64,000 nucleotides of DNA, taken from contig NZ_AP022579.1 of the NCBI RefSeq assembly GCF_010731295.1, positions 5,456,001 through 5,520,000 on the forward strand, read 5' to 3'. Both the position numbers and the translations under genes were made by a program. The DNA comes from Mycolicibacterium boenickei. GTDB lineage: Bacteria > Actinomycetota > Actinomycetes > Mycobacteriales > Mycobacteriaceae. This document shows positions 24,471-32,721 of this stretch, piece by piece; the stretch's first letter is position 1; each line of letters begins with the position of its first letter. The notes beneath the pieces are model-generated. The model searched no databases and was not told where the DNA came from. It worked only from the letters and a program-made list of their open reading frames with translations.

Positions 24471-25706
24471 CTATGTGAGCGAGTAACGCACCGGCAGGTG
24501 CTTGAGCCCGCCGACGAACGTCGTGGCCATGTGCTGCGGTGCGCCGGCGAGTTCAGCGGACCGTAGCCGCGGCAGCAGCTCGGAGAAGAAGCTGTTGATC
24601 TCCATCCGGGCCAGTGCGGCGCCGAGACAGAAATGCACACCGTAGCCGAACGCGATGTGTTTGTTGGGATCTCGCCCGACATCGAAGCGGAACGGGTCGA
24701 CGAAGACGTCCTCATCGCGATTACCCGACACATAGGACAGCAGCACCGACTCGCCCTTCGCGACCCGCACACCGCGAATCTCGTAGTCCTGCTGCGCGGT
24801 GCGCATGAATTCCTTGACCGGTGTCGTCCACCGGACCATCTCCTCGACCGCCAGCGGCATCAGACTCATGTCGTTCTGCAGCCGGGCCAGTTGGTCGGGG
24901 TTCTGCAGTAGCGCGTGCATGCCGCCGGAGATGCTGGCGCTGCTGGTGTCGTGGCCGGCGGCGGCGATGATCGCGTAATAGGAGACCGTGTCGATATCGG
25001 ACAGCGGCTCCCCGTTGAGGGTGGCGTTGGCGATCGTCGAAGCCAGGTCATCGGTCGGATCGGCCCGACGCGAAGCGGTCAGTTCGGTGAAGTACTGGAA
25101 CATCTCGAGCAGCGCCATGCCCTGCTCTTCCATGCTGGTACCGCGCTTGAACTCGTCGTCGTCACTGCCGAACAGCTCCTGGGTGAGCTTGAGCATGAAC
25201 CCGAAGTCGGACTCGGGCACGCCGAGCAGCGTCATGATCATGTACAGCGGATAGTTCACGGCGACCTGCTGCACGAAGTCGCATTCCGGACCTTCATCGA
25301 CCATCCTGTCGACGAACCGCTTGGCCAGTTCGTCGGCACGATCCTTCAACGCGCGCATGGCCTTCGGCCGAAACCAGTTGGCTCCGATGGCCCGCAGGTC
25401 GCGGTGCAGTGGGTCGTCGGTGTGGATCAACGTGCGGATGCCGATCGCGGCCTGCTGCTCATCGCCCTCACGCGTTACCAGTACCGGTCGCGGCGAGTTG
25501 GTGAAGATGTCGTTGGCGCGCTCGATCTCCATGATGTCCGCGTGCTTGGTGATCGCCCAGAACGGGGCGTAGTCGGGCACCTCGACCCAGGACACCGGGG
25601 CGTTCGCCCGCAGGTGGGTCAACGCCGTATGCAATGTCGCCTCGTCGGCATATGCCGATGGATCGGCGAACATCCTGGCGACATCGTCGACGGTGCGGAC
25701 GGTCAT
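24471..25706 (-). CDS. Cytochrome P450 (CYP108-like)
   Basis: A 411-residue soluble P450 with the I-helix AAAGHDTSSAS, the K-helix EEMVR, and the haem loop FGYGVHFCLGAALAR. The segments WTTPVKEFMRTA and TTFVGGLKHLPVRY recall P450terp (CYP108), an alicyclic-terpene hydroxylase. The actual substrate is unknown. The start (25706) follows GAGGAG at 6 nt and overlaps the stop of the upstream LLM gene by 4 nt (ATGA), so translation is coupled. Electrons should come from a ferredoxin not encoded nearby. Confidence 0.92.
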   Translation of the reverse strand: MTVRTVDDVARMFADPSAYADEATLHTALTHLRANAPVSWVEVPDYAPFWAITKHADIMEIERANDIFTNSPRPVLVTREGDEQQAAIGIRTLIHTDDPLHRDLRAIGANWFRPKAMRALKDRADELAKRFVDRMVDEGPECDFVQQVAVNYPLYMIMTLLGVPESDFGFMLKLTQELFGSDDDEFKRGTSMEEQGMALLEMFQYFTELTASRRADPTDDLASTIANATLNGEPLSDIDTVSYYAIIAAAGHDTSSASISGGMHALLQNPDQLARLQNDMSLMPLAVEEMVRWTTPVKEFMRTAQQDYEIRGVRVAKGESVLLSYVSGNRDEDVFVDPFRFDVGRDPNKHIAFGYGVHFCLGAALARMEINSFFSELLPRLRSAELAGAPQHMATTFVGGLKHLPVRYSLT

Positions 25707-26758
25707 ACGTTGCTCCTCACTGGCGGGCATTCGCGAAACTCCTGCAGTACCGCGTTCACGGTTTCCGGGGATACCGCGGCGGGAAAGCCCGGGAGCACCC
25801 GGTCGATGACGCCGTCGCAGCGGCGCCGCAACGCCGCGGCCAGTTCGGGGATCGGGGCCACCACGGCGAAGGTGCCGAGCACCTCGTCGTCGATGAGTTG
25901 GCCCATCGCGTCCCACTCGCCGGCCAGCGACAGCCGGTGCAGTTCGGTATGCCGATCTTCCCAGCCGTGCAGTTCCAGGACTTTGCGGTAGGCCGGGGTC
26001 GAGCCGTAGAACGCGAGCTGTTTGCGGGTCGCGACCGACGCCGCGGCCATCTCCTGTTCGTCGGCGCCGGTGACCAGGAAGACCGGGCAGGACAGCTCGA
26101 AGTCACCGCGGTCACGCCCGCTGCGATCCATGCCGCGCTGCAACGCCACCGTGGTCACCTCGTCGAGATAGCGCCGGGTGGTGAACGCGTGAGCAAGCAG
26201 ACCGTCGGCCATCTCGCCGCACACTTCGGTCATCAGTTCACCCACGGCGGCAAGGAACACCTTGGGGAACGGCAGCGCCGACGGCTCCGGGGTGAACATC
26301 GGCGTCATGATCTTGTGGGTGTAGAACTCGCCCTCGAACCGCAGCTTGGTCCCGTCGCGCCAACAGCTCCAAATCGCCTGCAGCGCTTCGATGTACTCGC
26401 GCATGCGGCGCGCCGGGTGACTCCACGGCATGCTGAACCGTTTCTCGATGTGCGGTTGGATCTGGGTCCCCAATCCGAGAATGAAACGGCCACCCGAGTA
26501 GGTCTGCAGGTCCCAGCCGAGCTGGGCCGTGGTCATCGGATTGCGTGCGAAGGCCACCGCGATGCTGGTGCCGATCTGGATCCGCTCGGTGTGCTCGGCG
26601 GCAATGGCCAGGGGCAGGAACGGGTCATGGTTGATCTCACCGGTCCAGCACCCGTCGTAGCCGTGGGCCTCCAGGTCGCGGGCGATCTGCGGGACCTCGG
26701 CAAGCCGACTGGGAATGCCGCGGTCAACCTTGACGGCGCGGGCAACCGGTTCACTCAT
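25703..26758 (-). CDS. LLM-class flavin/F420-dependent oxidoreductase (TIGR03617-like)
   Basis: A 351-residue luciferase-like TIM barrel. WTGEINHDPFLPLAIAAEHT, IQIGTSIAVAFARNP and GRFILGLGTQIQPHIEKRF are typical of mycobacterial F420-dependent members. The start at 26758 (MSEPV) has AAGGAA upstream. It is translationally coupled to the P450 that follows and divergent from the carboxyltransferase gene, with an operator between them. The substrate is unknown. Confidence 0.9.
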   Translation of the reverse strand: MSEPVARAVKVDRGIPSRLAEVPQIARDLEAHGYDGCWTGEINHDPFLPLAIAAEHTERIQIGTSIAVAFARNPMTTAQLGWDLQTYSGGRFILGLGTQIQPHIEKRFSMPWSHPARRMREYIEALQAIWSCWRDGTKLRFEGEFYTHKIMTPMFTPEPSALPFPKVFLAAVGELMTEVCGEMADGLLAHAFTTRRYLDEVTTVALQRGMDRSGRDRGDFELSCPVFLVTGADEQEMAAASVATRKQLAFYGSTPAYRKVLELHGWEDRHTELHRLSLAGEWDAMGQLIDDEVLGTFAVVAPIPELAAALRRRCDGVIDRVLPGFPAAVSPETVNAVLQEFRECPPVRSNV

Positions 26759-26818
26759 CGGCGGCGCGTTCCTTTGCCAGCTTGTTCCCCCGCGCAAAAC
26801 CTGACCACCTGGTCGACG

Positions 26819-26839
26819 CTACAGTAAGCAATTCAGTAT
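26819..26839. promoter_or_regulatory. Island operator, site 2
   Basis: CTACAGTAA, GCA, ATTCAGTAT. It lies in the 134-bp divergent gap between the LLM oxidoreductase (26758) and the carboxyltransferase (26893), so it can control both. Confidence 0.65.
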
Positions 26840-26892
26840 GGTCAACGAGGTTAGGCTACAAGCCAACCGCCGGTTCGAGAAGTGGAGACACA

Positions 26893-28389
26893 ATGACCAA
26901 CGACCCCGAGTGGAAGGAAACGCTCGAGGACCTCGTCCGCCGGCGCGAACACGCATTCGGCATGGGTGGTCCCGAACGACTGGCCAAACACCACGGCAAG
27001 GGCAAACTCGATGCCCGGGCCCGGATCGCGCGGCTGCTCGATCCGGGCACCTTCCAGGAATTCGGCACGCTGGTCGGCGGTGACATCGCCTCTGACGGGC
27101 TGGTCGCCGGTTCGGGCCGCGTCGACGGCACGCCGGTGATGGTGGGCGCCGAGGATTTCACCACACTGGCCGGCAGCATCGGGCCTGGCGGTAACGCCAA
27201 ACGCTACCGGCTCGCCGAACTGGCGCTACGCAACAAGATTCCGCTGGTGATGCTGTTGGAGGGCGCCGGTTTTCGCCCCAGCGGCGAGCACTACGGGCGC
27301 ACCCCCACCGACCTCATCGCCCAGGCGAAATGCTCAGGGAAGGTGCCCACCGTATCGGCGATTCTCGGCCCGTCGGCGGGCCACGGCGCGCTGGTGGCGC
27401 CGGTGTGCGACTTCACCATCATGAGCCAGCAGGGCGCCATCTTCACCGCGGGACCGCCTGTGGTGAAAGAGTCGACCGGAGAGGACATCTCGAAGGAAGA
27501 TCTCGGCGGCCCGAATGTCGCACTGGCGAGTGGCGTGATCCACAACTACGCCGAGGACGACGAGACCGTAATCGACGACATCCGCCGCTACCTGTCCTAC
27601 TTCCCGTCGAGCGCATGGTCGTATCCGCCCACCCGCCTCGCCGATGACACCGCCGAGCCACGACCCACCCCCGAACTTCTCGACATCATTTCGCGCGACA
27701 ACCGCCGCATCTACGACATGCGCGCCGTGCTCGACGAGGTCTTCGACCGGCCTGACTGGTTCGAGGTCCAGCCGAAGTTCGGCCGCGCCATCATCTGTGC
27801 GCTCGCGCACCTGGGCGGCTATCCGGTTGCGGTGGTGGCCAATCAACCGCAGGTGATGGCCGGTTCGATCGACGCCGACGCGGCCGACAAGGCCGCCCAC
27901 TTCATCTCGGTCGCCGACTCGTTCCACCTACCGATCGTGTTCCTCGCCGACAACCCCGGCATGCTCCCGGGCAGCCAGTCCGAGCGCAGCGGGGTATTAC
28001 GCAGCGGCGCACGCATGTTCGCCGCACAGACCGCCGCGACCACGCTCAAGCTGCACGTGACGCTGCGCAAGGCGTTCGGCTTCGGCTCGATGGTGATGTC
28101 GCTCTTGGGTTTCGACGACCAGGTGGCCACCTTCGCCTATCCCGGAGCCACGATGGGCGCGATGGGCGCGGCCGCGCTGAGCGCCGCGACCCACGCCGGC
28201 GAGGACTACGCCGAGGTACTCAAACGGATGGAACTCGAAGCGTCCTTCCGGTCGGCGGGTCACCTCGGCTTCGATGAGCTCATCTCCCCCGAGGAGACCC
28301 GCAACGCGCTGCTGGTCACCCTGCAGCATGGCATCTTCAGCCGTCAGGCGGTCGCCGAGCCGGTGTCCCGCACCCTGATCATGCCGTAA
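26893..28389 (+). CDS. Acyl-CoA carboxylase carboxyltransferase-type protein
   Basis: A 498-residue crotonase-fold carboxyltransferase with both halves: the N-terminal domain with GRVDGTPVMVGAEDFTTLAGS and GPSAGHGALVAP, and the C-terminal domain with NQPQVMAGSIDADAADK, FLADNPGMLPG and KAFGFGSMVM. It normally moves CO2 from biotin to an acyl-CoA, as in AccD or PccB. No biotin carboxylase or biotin carrier is encoded in the window, so it either borrows one or works in reverse as a decarboxylase. ATG 26893 has GGAG 6 nt upstream. Confidence 0.88.
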   Translation: MTNDPEWKETLEDLVRRREHAFGMGGPERLAKHHGKGKLDARARIARLLDPGTFQEFGTLVGGDIASDGLVAGSGRVDGTPVMVGAEDFTTLAGSIGPGGNAKRYRLAELALRNKIPLVMLLEGAGFRPSGEHYGRTPTDLIAQAKCSGKVPTVSAILGPSAGHGALVAPVCDFTIMSQQGAIFTAGPPVVKESTGEDISKEDLGGPNVALASGVIHNYAEDDETVIDDIRRYLSYFPSSAWSYPPTRLADDTAEPRPTPELLDIISRDNRRIYDMRAVLDEVFDRPDWFEVQPKFGRAIICALAHLGGYPVAVVANQPQVMAGSIDADAADKAAHFISVADSFHLPIVFLADNPGMLPGSQSERSGVLRSGARMFAAQTAATTLKLHVTLRKAFGFGSMVMSLLGFDDQVATFAYPGATMGAMGAAALSAATHAGEDYAEVLKRMELEASFRSAGHLGFDELISPEETRNALLVTLQHGIFSRQAVAEPVSRTLIMP

Positions 28390-28398
28390 CCCCGCACC

Positions 28399-28459
28399 GC
28401 GAGCGTGCGCGTCTGCCGGTCGACACGCCGTGTACCGCCGACAGTTTGCGCACCCTCGC
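28399..28459. repeat. Hairpin element C, copy 2 (probable terminator)
   Basis: GCGAGCGTGCGC (28399-28410) pairs with GCGCACCCTCGC (28448-28459) with one mismatch. The loop contains CGACACGCCG, shared with the sequence upstream of 18462. It lies between convergent genes ending at 28389 and 28495. Confidence 0.5.
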
Positions 28460-28494
28460 GCCGCCTGCGTTCTATTTCCGCTTCCCGGTGATGC

Positions 28495-29535
28495 CTACCT
28501 GGCCCGGTATTCGGTGACGATCGGCTCCAGCTCGTCGGGTGTGGCCCCGTGCATGATCACGGCGTCAGCACCGTAGTCGAACTCTTTGCGGATGCGGTCG
28601 ACGCATTGGCGTGCCGATCCGGTGGCCGACGGTTCCAGCCACTCGTCGGGGATCAGCGTGGCGATGTGTTCGATCTGCTCGGCGCTGGCCTTGTGGTCGA
28701 TGCCGCCGGGAATCGACGTGACGACGGAATCCTCTCGGAATCGTTGCAGCACAGCCGGATCCCAATTGTTGGTACTGACCAGCAGGTCGCCGTAGCCCTG
28801 CAGGTAGGTGGCGAGGCGGGCCACGGTTTTCTTCAGCCGCAGCTCCTCGGGCAGATGATCGCCGACGGTGGCGAAGCAGGACCAGACCCGCACGCTGTCA
28901 GGATCCCGGCCGGCCTGTTCAGCGGCTTCCTTGACGGTCTTGACCGCGCGCTGCAGCGTCTCCGGGGTGAAGTACGTGTGCAGGATGACGTCGTCGAACT
29001 CCCGGCCGCCCAACGCAAGTGTCTGCGGTCCGAATGCGACGATCGCCAGCCGGATGTCCTCGTTGAAGTCGGGGTCGAGGAACAGCACCTGATACTTGCC
29101 GATCGGCCCGTCGTGGTTGAGAACCACCTCGCCGTGCCACAGCCTGCGCATCACCTGCGCGAAATCCTCCATCTGGGCGGTGGTCACCGCGGGCACCCCG
29201 AACGCGTTGTACATCGCGGCGATCCCGCGACCGATGCCCAAGGTGAACCGGCCCCGCGACAGCCGGTGCATCGTGGTGGCCCACGATCCGGTGATCAGCG
29301 GATGGCGGGTGTTGTGATTGGTTGCCGCCGTGGCGATCTGCATGCGATCCGTGACCGCGCAGGCAGCGCCGACGAGCGAGGATGCCTCCTTGACGTTCCA
29401 CCGTTCGGAGATGAACGCAGTACCGAAGCCGAGTTCCTCGCCACGGCGCGCCTCGTCCATCAGCGTGGCCGGGCCCTCACCACCGGCACCGGCCAGCAGG
29501 TAGTAGCCAAGTTCATCCAGCACCCGTTCGGTCAT
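28495..29535 (-). CDS. LLM-class flavin-dependent oxidoreductase (F420-type)
   Basis: A 346-residue luciferase-like protein. GFGTAFISERWNVKEASSLVGA, NHNTRHPLITGSWATTMHRL and GRFTLGIGRG are the cofactor-binding landmarks. The start at ATG 29535 has GAGGAG 6 nt upstream. It is the last gene of the block kinase, SnoaL-like, LLM (31.0 to 28.5 kb), which has its own TetR and a palindrome different from the rest of the island. Confidence 0.9.
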   Translation of the reverse strand: MTERVLDELGYYLLAGAGGEGPATLMDEARRGEELGFGTAFISERWNVKEASSLVGAACAVTDRMQIATAATNHNTRHPLITGSWATTMHRLSRGRFTLGIGRGIAAMYNAFGVPAVTTAQMEDFAQVMRRLWHGEVVLNHDGPIGKYQVLFLDPDFNEDIRLAIVAFGPQTLALGGREFDDVILHTYFTPETLQRAVKTVKEAAEQAGRDPDSVRVWSCFATVGDHLPEELRLKKTVARLATYLQGYGDLLVSTNNWDPAVLQRFREDSVVTSIPGGIDHKASAEQIEHIATLIPDEWLEPSATGSARQCVDRIRKEFDYGADAVIMHGATPDELEPIVTEYRAR

Positions 29536-29563
29536 TTCGGCTCCTCGCGCAAGCGCTCGTCGG

Positions 29564-29941
29564 TCACGCCCAAACTCCTTGTTTGTAGCCACAATTCCAC
29601 ACTTCGGTGATCCGGCCGTCGACAACGCGGAAGATCTCCATGCTGCTGATCGTCATGGCGTTGCCGTCCGGGAACGTCATCGGGGATTCGTACACGATCG
29701 CGACATGTTCGCCGTCGTCGCCCGCGACGATCAGGTTCAGATCGAACCGGATGGACTCGAACATCGCCCAGTGGTCGATCACCCGGTTGACGGCCTCTTC
29801 ATGGGTGAGCACCTTCGCCTCACCGACGTCGTGGCGGGTGACGGTGTCCCCCAACAGTTCGTCGGCAAGGACGAAGTCCTTCTCGTTCCAGACCACCCAG
29901 TTGTATTGCTCCACGACCTCACGTGCAGTCCGGACGGTCAC
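29564..29941 (-). CDS. SnoaL/NTF2-like small enzyme or binding protein
   Basis: A 125-residue cone-shaped alpha+beta fold protein (REVVEQYNWVVWNEKDFVLADELLGD, then MTISSMEIFRVVDGRITEVW). Such proteins act as isomerases, cyclases, dehydratases or ligand carriers. The GTG start (29941) has GGAGG 7 nt upstream and overlaps the kinase stop by 4 nt (GTGA). The specific reaction is unknown. Confidence 0.8.
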   Translation of the reverse strand: MTVRTAREVVEQYNWVVWNEKDFVLADELLGDTVTRHDVGEAKVLTHEEAVNRVIDHWAMFESIRFDLNLIVAGDDGEHVAIVYESPMTFPDGNAMTISSMEIFRVVDGRITEVWNCGYKQGVWA

Positions 29942-30984
29942 GCGAACACCTCCAATGCATCGATGTCTTCGATGGCCGCGACGGCGCGGTCGATGAGCGT
30001 GAGACACAGTTGCCGGGACCGTTCGGGGGCGACGTCCCAGGTGAGCAGGGCGACCACCGGCATATACAGCAACAGGGCGGTCGCGAAACGGTAGTGCCGC
30101 CAGGCCTCGTCGAACGGGTATCCGGAAACCAGGCTGACGTATTCACGCACCAGTTCCTCGTCGTGACCGCGACGAACTTCGGTGGGCAATCCCTGACTGA
30201 CCAGGTAGGCGATGTCCGCCGCCCCCGCGCCGCGGACGGTCAGCTGAAAGTCGACCACCTTGAGCGCGTCGTCGCGGAAGAACATGTTGTCGGCGCGGAT
30301 GTCTCCGTGCAGCAACATGTTCCGATCCGAGAGTGCGGCCAGCGCGACAGGTGCCAGTTCGGTGAACCGTTCGGCGAAATACGCGACCGACTCCGGCACG
30401 GGCCGGCCGCTGTGGTCCCGGTAAAGCTGCCATCCGGGCGCGAAGGCGGGCAGGAGCAGGTCTCGCGTCATCGAGCTGTCGATGCTCGGAAATTCCCGCA
30501 GCACAATGTCCTCGACGCCTGCTGACCACGTGTGTAGACCGGCCAGCTGGTGAATAGCCAGCTGCGCACGCGGGAGTGACAGCCCGGCCAGATGGTCAGC
30601 GTTCTCCCAGTCCTGCAGATCTTCCAGGACGAGCACGAAGTCCGGGCCGGACATCCGCGCCACGTAGCAGCGCGGCGTGGCGATGGGCGCATTCGGCGCG
30701 ATGTGCCGGTAGAAGTACAACTCGCGCTGATAGCCGCCGAGCATCTCCATCCCGCCGCGCGCCAGCGAGTCAGCCGGCAGCTTGACGATCAAAGTCTTTG
30801 GCACATCGCCAGATCCGTTGAGATAGATCCGGTACAGCGCCGCGGAGAAGCCGGTGTCCAGGGCAATGCGCTCGGCCCGTACCGCCGTCACGTGCACACC
30901 CAGCGCTTCGGTCAACCAGGGTGCGGTGACCTCACCGATGCCTGTGGGCACCGGTTCGGACACGGGCACTGCGACTGATGTCAT
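29938..30984 (-). CDS. APH/EcKinase-like phosphotransferase
   Basis: A 348-residue kinase-fold protein with LLHGDIRADNMFF as the catalytic loop and VVDFQLTVRG as the metal-binding motif (Phe in place of the usual Trp after Asp). The N-terminal lobe has the strand TLIVKLPADS with the likely ATP Lys. It resembles small-molecule kinases annotated near catabolic genes. GGAGG is 6 nt upstream of ATG 30984. First gene of the block under the divergent TetR. Confidence 0.85.
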   Translation of the reverse strand: MTSVAVPVSEPVPTGIGEVTAPWLTEALGVHVTAVRAERIALDTGFSAALYRIYLNGSGDVPKTLIVKLPADSLARGGMEMLGGYQRELYFYRHIAPNAPIATPRCYVARMSGPDFVLVLEDLQDWENADHLAGLSLPRAQLAIHQLAGLHTWSAGVEDIVLREFPSIDSSMTRDLLLPAFAPGWQLYRDHSGRPVPESVAYFAERFTELAPVALAALSDRNMLLHGDIRADNMFFRDDALKVVDFQLTVRGAGAADIAYLVSQGLPTEVRRGHDEELVREYVSLVSGYPFDEAWRHYRFATALLLYMPVVALLTWDVAPERSRQLCLTLIDRAVAAIEDIDALEVFA

Positions 30985-31016
30985 CGTTGACCTCCGCAGA
31001 CAAATTTGACGCTGAG

Positions 31017-31031
31017 CAACTAAGTTAGTTG
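31017..31031. promoter_or_regulatory. Palindromic TetR operator (private to the 28.5-31.7 kb block)
   Basis: CAACTAAGTTAGTTG is a perfect 7+1+7 palindrome, midway between the kinase start (30984) and the TetR start (31053). It does not match the island-wide operator. Confidence 0.65.
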
Positions 31032-31052
31032 TCGACCGTCTAATATGCAAGG

Positions 31053-31661
31053 GTGCCTTCGCCTACCCAGGGGCTCACCCAGCCCGAGCGCGTAGAGCAG
31101 TCTTCACGCCGACTGCTGCAAGCCGCCGCCGAGTTGATCGTCGAAAAGGGCTGGGAAGCAACGACTGCTGCCGAGATCGGACGGCGCGCCGGGTACAGCC
31201 GGGCCATGGTGCACGCCCGCTACGGCAGCAAGGACGCCATTCTCGACGCCTTCCAGGACGTCTATGTGGCACGCCTGAACCCCGATCCTGAACCGGGTGC
31301 GTCCGGCCTACAGCAGGTGCTGGCACATTTCGACCGCGTGCAGGAGATTCACGCCGAGGATGCCGCGGTGACCCGCGCGATGTTCGTGTCGGCGTTCGAG
31401 GCGGTGAAGACCACGTCGCCACTGCGCGAGGGCGTGCGCAGTCAATTGGCCGCGGCCGCGGTCAAGATCGAAGCCGGCCTGAACGCCGGTATCGCCGACG
31501 GTTCACTGCGGGCTGATATCGATGTCGACATGGCACTGCGGGACATCACGGGATCGATCTTCGGGATCGCTTTCCAGTGGGTGGTCCTGCCCGAAGACCA
31601 CGATCTCGACCACGAGATCGACTGTGTGCGCGCCCGTATCACGTCAAGCTACGGTCGTTAG
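31053..31661 (+). CDS. TetR-family regulator
   Basis: A 202-residue TetR with the helix-turn-helix at about 38-60 (TTAAEIGRRAGYSRAMVHARYG) and a C-terminal domain of the common 130-residue type. GTG start at 31053, close to the palindrome, so autorepression with the divergent kinase-SnoaL-LLM block is likely. Its 3' end overlaps the convergent alpha/beta-hydrolase gene by 18 nt, with no room for a terminator. Confidence 0.92.
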   Translation: MPSPTQGLTQPERVEQSSRRLLQAAAELIVEKGWEATTAAEIGRRAGYSRAMVHARYGSKDAILDAFQDVYVARLNPDPEPGASGLQQVLAHFDRVQEIHAEDAAVTRAMFVSAFEAVKTTSPLREGVRSQLAAAAVKIEAGLNAGIADGSLRADIDVDMALRDITGSIFGIAFQWVVLPEDHDLDHEIDCVRARITSSYGR

Positions 31662-32690
31662 GAATCGCTCGGTCGCATCCTGTACCGCACCGGAGAACAG
31701 CTGCCCGACATGGCTGCCGTCGTGCCAGTAGAGTTCCCCGCCCCACTGCTCGTGCATGGCCAAGGCCGAACTGCGCATCGCCATCCGGTCGTGCCAGGCA
31801 CCGACGATGAGGCGGCGATCAGCCTGGGGCCGGGTGTGCAGCGGGTCGATCACCGAGGTCATCGCCGCTACCGTGGTGGACTGCAAATCCCGCGCCGACT
31901 GCCGTCCCGCTGATCCCCAGCGCCCCAAGTGCATTCCGATCATCGTGTTGAGACTCAGGATCGGCGTGTACAACGCCACCGCGTCGACTCGGGCGTCCAG
32001 ATGCGACACCAGCGCCGCCACGGCACTTCCCAACGACAGGCCGGCCACCGTGATCGACGACGATTGCGGTTCGAGCCAGCCGATCAGCGCCCGTACCTCA
32101 GACACCGCACGCATCATGCCCGCGATGTTGGCCAGCGGATCGCGGGCCGGATACTCGGGCCATGACCCGCGGCGCGGCCCGTGCCCAGGCTGGACCGGCA
32201 GGGCCACGTTGAAGCCGAGTTCACGTAGCCGTCGGACCCGTGCGACCAGCAGATCCATCGAGTCACCCTGACCCGCCCCGTGCATCCAGATCAACCACGG
32301 GCGGGCATCGTCTCCGCAGCGATACAACCGCACCCTGGCGGTGGCGACACCGCCGTGACCGTCGGCCAGCACCGAGGTCGGCAGCGCGGCTTCGTGATCG
32401 AAGACCAGCTCGTCGAACGTCAGTGCGCCGAATCGGCGAGGACGAATGCTCTTGACCTCCAATGCATCCGGCTCTGCGTGCGCCCCATCGATACCGAGTG
32501 CGCCAAGTTCGTCGGCGGCCCATTGATATTCGCCAAGGGGCCGCGGCAACTGCGGCGGTGGGCCGGCCAGCGTCATGCCCGTGACCACGAGCTCGTCGAG
32601 GGCAACCTCACCGAGCTGACGCAGACCGGTGACCGAAAGCGGACACCAATCCCCCGCTCCGGCCAGTGCGCCCACCGAGCGGGGCATCAC
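31644..32690 (-). CDS. Alpha/beta-hydrolase
   Basis: About 348 residues. The oxyanion segment MHGAGQG and the nucleophile elbow AGLSLGSA are clear, with GAWHD (acid) and DGSHVG (His) completing the triad. It lies directly behind the Baeyer-Villiger-type monooxygenase, so ester or lactone hydrolysis is a sensible role. The start is uncertain: GTG 32690 or ATG 32687 follow GGGAG at about 9-12 nt, while a TTG start overlapping the monooxygenase stop is also possible. Confidence 0.82.
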   Translation of the reverse strand: MMPRSVGALAGAGDWCPLSVTGLRQLGEVALDELVVTGMTLAGPPPQLPRPLGEYQWAADELGALGIDGAHAEPDALEVKSIRPRRFGALTFDELVFDHEAALPTSVLADGHGGVATARVRLYRCGDDARPWLIWMHGAGQGDSMDLLVARVRRLRELGFNVALPVQPGHGPRRGSWPEYPARDPLANIAGMMRAVSEVRALIGWLEPQSSSITVAGLSLGSAVAALVSHLDARVDAVALYTPILSLNTMIGMHLGRWGSAGRQSARDLQSTTVAAMTSVIDPLHTRPQADRRLIVGAWHDRMAMRSSALAMHEQWGGELYWHDGSHVGQLFSGAVQDATERFLTTVA

Positions 32691-32721
32691 ACCACCGAGC
32701 TCCCAGGCGATCCGGGTAGCC

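Noticed and set aside
31017..31031. CAACTAAGTTAGTTG as another copy of the island operator
   Set aside because: A single 15-bp palindrome without the two 9-bp half-sites and 3-bp spacer; more likely private to the adjacent TetR.
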